Source: Pseudogemmobacter sp044142105
Lineage (GTDB): Bacteria > Pseudomonadota > Alphaproteobacteria > Rhodobacterales > Rhodobacteraceae
Assembly: GCF_044142105.1 (NCBI RefSeq)
Contig: NZ_JBGTYM010000013.1
Location: 1 to 64,000 of the forward strand
DNA length: 64,000 bases
Direction of reading: 5' to 3'
Position 1 is the stretch's first letter. Each line of letters opens with the position of its first letter. Shown here piece by piece: positions 60,402 to 64,000 of this stretch. Position numbers and translations under genes: made by a program. The notes under the pieces were generated by a model. It worked only from the letters and a program-made list of their open reading frames with translations. It did not search any database and had not been told where the DNA came from.

Positions 60402-60740
60402 AACCACGCCTTCCTCGTCGATTCTTGACGGCGCCCATCGCCCGAAGTCCCGAGTTACGCGGGTACTCGCCTTCGGACATGAGGCCTTGAGGAGAGGCTA
60501 AAATCCGCTCATGGCAGAACTGTGGCTAATTTTCGCCAATTGTCGGAGCCGCGATAGCGCCAGAGCAAAGTTATGTGCCCTGAACTGACAACTGTGGGAA
60601 TTCTACACCATGGGTTGAAGACCAGGCCGTAGGTTCTTGTCGCGCGATCCAGAAAGATTAACTGTATCGAGGTTAATGGTTCTTGCGCAGAAGTTGCGCA
60701 TCCGCGAACGGCCGCTGACATGCGGGCCAGCAGATGACAG
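60402..60740. other. Divergent intergenic region with hairpin and TTAACC-like sites
   Basis: This 339-base space separates the receiver gene (minus) from the third kinase (plus). It contains the hairpin at 60442-60476 and, at about 60668-60693, GATTAACTG and GAGGTTAATGG boxes. No ORF of note is seen. Confidence 0.5.
60442..60476 (-). promoter_or_regulatory. Long imperfect hairpin in the 5' leader of the membrane-tethered regulator
   Basis: CCGAAG (60442-60447) pairs with CTTCGG (60471-60476) and, above a small internal loop, CGAGT (60451-60455) with ACTCG (60465-60469). It ends about 40 bases before the ATG and has no U tract, so it is more likely an operator or leader RNA structure than a terminator. 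Confidence 0.4.
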
Positions 60741-62615
60741 ATGGACCATAGGCCAATGAACGTGCCCATGCACAAGGACGCCCACCCGAATGAGGGATTT
60801 GCCGTGGTCGTCCTTGGCCCCAAGGGTCGGATCGAAAGCGCCAATGCAATGGCGGCGCGCCTGTTCCTTTATCCCGAGGACGAGGATGGCCTCGCGCTTG
60901 AAGATCTGATCGTCGAAGATATCCTGCCCCATACCTCCCTGAACGACCTTCTCCAGCAGGTCGGTCCCGGCCAGCGCAGTGCCGTCCTTGTCGCAATGCC
61001 GGGCCGGGGCTTCAGTGGCGAGAAGATCGAGCTGACGGTTCAGGTGACACCCTGGAGCGATCCGGCGGGCCGGATGCGCGTCACGCTGATCATGCGGGCA
61101 ACCGCCGCGCCCAGCCTGACCGCGACCGAGCTGGAACATGAGCTGGCGCTGTCCAACGCCGCCGTGCGCGGCGCGGGGATCGGCGTCTTCGAGTATCGGC
61201 CAGGCACCGACAGTGTCACGGTTTCGGAAATCTGGCGCGAGCTCGTCGAAATACCTCCCGATGATCCGGTGGATGTTCAGGTAGAATGGCGCCGCCGGGT
61301 TCACCCCGACGATCTGGCGACCGCGCTTGAACCCGTCCGTGCCTGTCTTGAAGACGAGGTCGAACGCGCGAGCTGCGAATACCGCCTGCGCACGCGCGAC
61401 CGCCGCCGCTGGCGCTGGATGCGCACGGATATCTCTGTTCTGGAACGCGACGCGCAGGGCAAGGTTACACGGCTTATCGGCGCGATGAGCAATATCAGCG
61501 AACAGAAGGCGGTCGAAAACGCGCTGCGCCATAGCGTCGAGCAATTCCGCTCGGCCTTCGAACATGCAACGATCGGCAAGGCCATCGTCACCCGCCATGG
61601 CAGTTTCCTTCGGGTCAACCAGTCGCTCTGCGACATGCTGGGCTTTACGCCTGAACAGATGCAGCGCACGGATTTCCAGTCGTTGACCCATCCGGACGAT
61701 CTCGACGCCGATCTGGCGCAACTGCGGGCGCTGACCGAGGGCAAGGTCGCAAGCTACCAGATGGAGAAGCGCTATCTGCGTGCCAACGGTTCGGTCATGT
61801 GGGGCCAGTTGAGCGTGGGCCTGGTTCGCGATGCCGAAGGCAACCCTGAACAGTTCATCGCGCAGATCGTCGATGTCACCGAGCAGCACCGGCTGGCCGA
61901 GTTGAAAAGCGAATTCGTGGCCACAGTCAGCCATGAGCTGCGGACACCACTGACATCGGTTCTGGGGGCTTTGGGCCTGCTGAATGCGATGGACACCGAG
62001 AACTTGCCGGATTCCGCGCAGCGCCTCTTGTTCATCGCCCAGCAGAACGGCCAGCGCCTGCTTACGCTGATCAACGACATCCTTGATTTTGAAAAGTTCT
62101 CGGCGCGTCAGATGCGTTACGCGCTGGAGCAGCTCAGGATCACCGGGCTGGTCGAAGAAGCGGTGATGACGAACCTCGCGCTGGCCGATCGCTATGGCGT
62201 GCGCTTCGAGATCCTGTCGCCCGACCCGACGGTCAGCGGTTTTGTGGACGCCCGCCGCTTCCAACAGATCATGGCCAATCTCCTGTCCAATGCCGCCAAA
62301 TTTGCCGACACCGACAGCGTGATCGAGATCGACATCCGCAGGGAGCAGAGCGAAATCCGCATCGCCGTGCGCAATCGCGGTCGCGGGATTCCCGACAGTT
62401 TCCGCGACCAGGTCTTCACGCCGTTCTCGCAGGCGGAACTGTCCTCGACCCGCAGCCGCGGCGGCACCGGTCTTGGCCTTGCAATCACCCGCCAGATCGT
62501 CGAGCAAACCGGCGGCCGCATCGGTTTTGACAGCGTGCCCGATGAGCTGACGACGTTCTGGTTCACCGTTCCGACCGAAGAGCCCATTGCGGCGGTCGAA
62601 GCGCTGGCATCTTAA
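60741..62615 (+). CDS. Soluble PAS histidine kinase
   Basis: A 624-residue kinase without membrane segments. Three PAS-type domains (about 18-120, 135-255, 265-380) precede acceptor His398 (TVSHELRTPLTSVLG) and a full HATPase (LLSNAAKF, NRGRGIP, GGTGLGLAI). The PAS containing GFTPEQMQRTDFQSLTHPDDL is closely related to the last PAS of the MASE1 kinase (FLGQRRDTL...FTHPDDL). No receiver is fused. The exact start is uncertain: ATG 60741 or 60756, neither with a strong ribosome site. Confidence 0.88.
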   Translation: MDHRPMNVPMHKDAHPNEGFAVVVLGPKGRIESANAMAARLFLYPEDEDGLALEDLIVEDILPHTSLNDLLQQVGPGQRSAVLVAMPGRGFSGEKIELTVQVTPWSDPAGRMRVTLIMRATAAPSLTATELEHELALSNAAVRGAGIGVFEYRPGTDSVTVSEIWRELVEIPPDDPVDVQVEWRRRVHPDDLATALEPVRACLEDEVERASCEYRLRTRDRRRWRWMRTDISVLERDAQGKVTRLIGAMSNISEQKAVENALRHSVEQFRSAFEHATIGKAIVTRHGSFLRVNQSLCDMLGFTPEQMQRTDFQSLTHPDDLDADLAQLRALTEGKVASYQMEKRYLRANGSVMWGQLSVGLVRDAEGNPEQFIAQIVDVTEQHRLAELKSEFVATVSHELRTPLTSVLGALGLLNAMDTENLPDSAQRLLFIAQQNGQRLLTLINDILDFEKFSARQMRYALEQLRITGLVEEAVMTNLALADRYGVRFEILSPDPTVSGFVDARRFQQIMANLLSNAAKFADTDSVIEIDIRREQSEIRIAVRNRGRGIPDSFRDQVFTPFSQAELSSTRSRGGTGLGLAITRQIVEQTGGRIGFDSVPDELTTFWFTVPTEEPIAAVEALAS

Positions 62616-62636
62616 CCACGACCTCGCGGCAAGTCG

Positions 62637-64000
62637 TCACCGCGCCAAGGCCAGCAGACCTGCCACGTCCAGATGCGTCTCAAGATGGTCGGCCAGCGCG
62701 TCCAGCGTGACCTCGACCGTCGCGGCATGGCTCCGGGGGACCGCCGCTATTCCGATCTGGCGCAGATAGGCGGCGCGAAAGCCGTCGGCGGCGAAAAGTC
62801 CGTGTAGATAGCTGCCCGCGATGCGGCCGTCGGCGCTGACCGCCCCCTCCTGACGACCCTCGACATGGGCAAAGGGCCGGGCGCAATCCGGCCCGCCGCT
62901 GCGCCCGAGATGGATCTCATAGCCTTCAACCGGCAGGCCGCTTGCAACATGCGTTGCCTGGACCCGCGCCAGCCGCTTGTCGGGACTCATCACCGTCTCA
63001 ACATCCAGCAGGCCCAGGCCCGGCGTCTCGCCTGCTGGCCCCTCGATGCCGTCCGGGTCGCGCACCACCCGCCCCAGCATCTGATAGCCGCCGCAGATGC
63101 CAAGAACATGCCCGCCGCGCCGCGCATGCGCCAGAAGGTCGATGTCCCAGCCCTGTGCCCGCAGGAAGGCCAGATCGCCCCGCGTCGATTTCGATCCGGG
63201 GATGATCACCAGCCGGGCCTCGGCCGGGATCGGCTGGCCTGGCTGGACCATGACAAGATCGACGCCCGGCTCTGCGGCGATGGGGTCAAGATCATCGAAA
63301 TTCGCGATGCGCGAGAGGGTCAGGCAGGCCACGGTCACCCCGCCCGCCTTGGGATGCGAGGCAATTTCCAGCGCATCCTCGGCGGGCAGAAGATGGGCCT
63401 GCGGAAACCAGGGCAGGACACCAAAGCCGCGCCAGCCGCTGCGGGCCTCGATCATCTGGTAACCTTCGTCGAACAGCCGGGAATCACCACGGAACTTGTT
63501 GATCAGAAAGCCTTTCACCAGGGCGGCATCATCCGCGTCGATCACCGCCTTTGTGCCGATGATCTGGGCGATCACCCCGCCCCGGTCGATATCGCCCGCC
63601 AGCACAACCGGCACATCTGCCGCCCGCGCGAAGCCCATATTGGCAATGTCACCCGCGCGCAGGTTCACTTCGGCCGGGCTTCCCGCCCCCTCGACGATCA
63701 CCAGATCATGCGCCGCAGACAACCTGCGGAAACTGTCCAGGACGTGCCCCAGAAGCTGTGGCTTCAGCCTGGCATACTCGGCCGCCCTGGTCGTGGTCAG
63801 CCGCCGCCCCTGCACCACGACCTGCGCGCCGGTCTCGGATTCCGGCTTGAGCAGGACAGGGTTCATGTCCGTCATCGGCTCCAGCCCGCAGGCCAGCGCC
63901 TGCAAGGCTTGCGCCCGCCCGATCTCACCGCCATCCGCAGTCACGGCGGCATTGTTCGACATGTTCTGCGGCTTGAACGGCGCAACCGACAGCCCCCGCC
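62637..64000 (-). CDS. cobQ: Cobyric acid synthase CobQ, N-terminus outside the window
   Basis: CobQ amidates the b, d, e and g side chains of adenosylcobyrinic acid a,c-diamide in cobalamin synthesis. The frame stays open to the window edge (RGLSVAPFKPQNM precedes the Met at 63962), so only about 25 residues are missing. Visible parts are the dethiobiotin-synthetase-like half (ADGGEIGRAQALQA, LVIVEGAGSPAEVNL) and the glutaminase half with the Cys in GHVLGICGGYQMLG and the His in YEIHLG. Convergent with the third kinase, 21 bases apart. Confidence 0.95.
   Translation of the reverse strand, partial: RGLSVAPFKPQNMSNNAAVTADGGEIGRAQALQALACGLEPMTDMNPVLLKPESETGAQVVVQGRRLTTTRAAEYARLKPQLLGHVLDSFRRLSAAHDLVIVEGAGSPAEVNLRAGDIANMGFARAADVPVVLAGDIDRGGVIAQIIGTKAVIDADDAALVKGFLINKFRGDSRLFDEGYQMIEARSGWRGFGVLPWFPQAHLLPAEDALEIASHPKAGGVTVACLTLSRIANFDDLDPIAAEPGVDLVMVQPGQPIPAEARLVIIPGSKSTRGDLAFLRAQGWDIDLLAHARRGGHVLGICGGYQMLGRVVRDPDGIEGPAGETPGLGLLDVETVMSPDKRLARVQATHVASGLPVEGYEIHLGRSGGPDCARPFAHVEGRQEGAVSADGRIAGSYLHGLFAADGFRAAYLRQIGIAAVPRSHAATVEVTLDALADHLETHLDVAGLLALAR

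Noticed and set aside
60511..60588. 25-codon frame starting ATGGCAGAACTG before the third kinase
   Set aside because: No good ribosome site and no coding character.
1..64000. CRISPR arrays, rRNA genes, prophage or integron structures
   Set aside because: I saw no regularly spaced direct repeats, rRNA sequence, phage structural genes or attC-like series.

Overview
The window looks like a chromosomal segment of an alphaproteobacterium of the order Rhodobacterales (Paracoccus/Rhodobacter/Gemmobacter-like). The grounds are the protein sequences (TakP-like TRAP binding protein, Usg-like protein, alphaproteobacterial GyrA and acetolactate synthase), high G+C with strongly GC-biased third codon positions, and a short gene-end repeat with a CAAATA core and a G-rich hairpin that recurs four times. 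No species can be named from sequence alone.

Layout. 0-0.35 kb: cut-off end of an IS3-family insertion sequence. 0.4-1.5 kb: TakP-like 2-oxoacid binding protein with its terminator. 2.0-5.0 kb: branched-chain amino acid operon (leader peptide and attenuator, ilvB, a small coupled unknown gene, ilvN). 5-9 kb: membrane protein, PaaG-like isomerase, ccmF-ccmH. 9-17.4 kb: housekeeping genes (arginase, KamA-family radical SAM enzyme, Usg-like protein, gyrA, trmFO, gluQ). 17.5-26.6 kb: a self-contained selenoprotein module on the minus strand, fdoG(UGA)-fdoH-fdoI-fdhE-selA-selB-selC, in which two adjacent open frames are one selenocysteine-containing formate dehydrogenase.

26.7-39.6 kb: a periplasmic alcohol-oxidation island. 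Its centre is a PQQ dehydrogenase of the ExaF/PedH type with the Asp-x-Asp signature of lanthanide-dependent enzymes. Around it are PedF-like cytochrome c-550, another cytochrome c, a MoxJ/XoxJ-like binding protein, a LutA/PQQ-system binding protein, a beta-propeller protein, a Sel1-repeat protein, a NosR-like flavo/iron-sulfur membrane protein with its ApbE flavinyl transferase, and an ABC importer whose permease gene lies about 8 kb from its ATPase and binding-protein genes. 39.8-44.7 kb: a metal-uptake type operon (imelysin, di-heme oxidoreductase, imelysin, DUF1513). 44.8-47.4 kb: a Rieske oxygenase/reductase pair (GbcAB-like glycine betaine demethylase) preceded on its own strand by a well-formed cobalamin riboswitch, which is the most surprising regulatory arrangement here. 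47.5-51 kb: FAH-family enzyme, a small membrane ORF, an alpha/beta hydrolase, Lrp and Rrf2 regulators.

51.2-62.6 kb: a dense signalling island of three related PAS histidine kinases, a stand-alone receiver, an Hpt protein and two receiver proteins with catalytically dead GGDEF-like tails, one fused to two membrane helices. No DNA-binding or active enzymatic output domain is encoded in it. The window ends inside cobQ (cobyric acid synthase).

How the parts could work together (inference): alcohol and betaine oxidation release aldehydes, formaldehyde and formate, formate dehydrogenase finishes the oxidation, ccmF/ccmH serve the several c-type cytochromes, and cobQ plus the B12 riboswitch tie the right half to cobalamin status.
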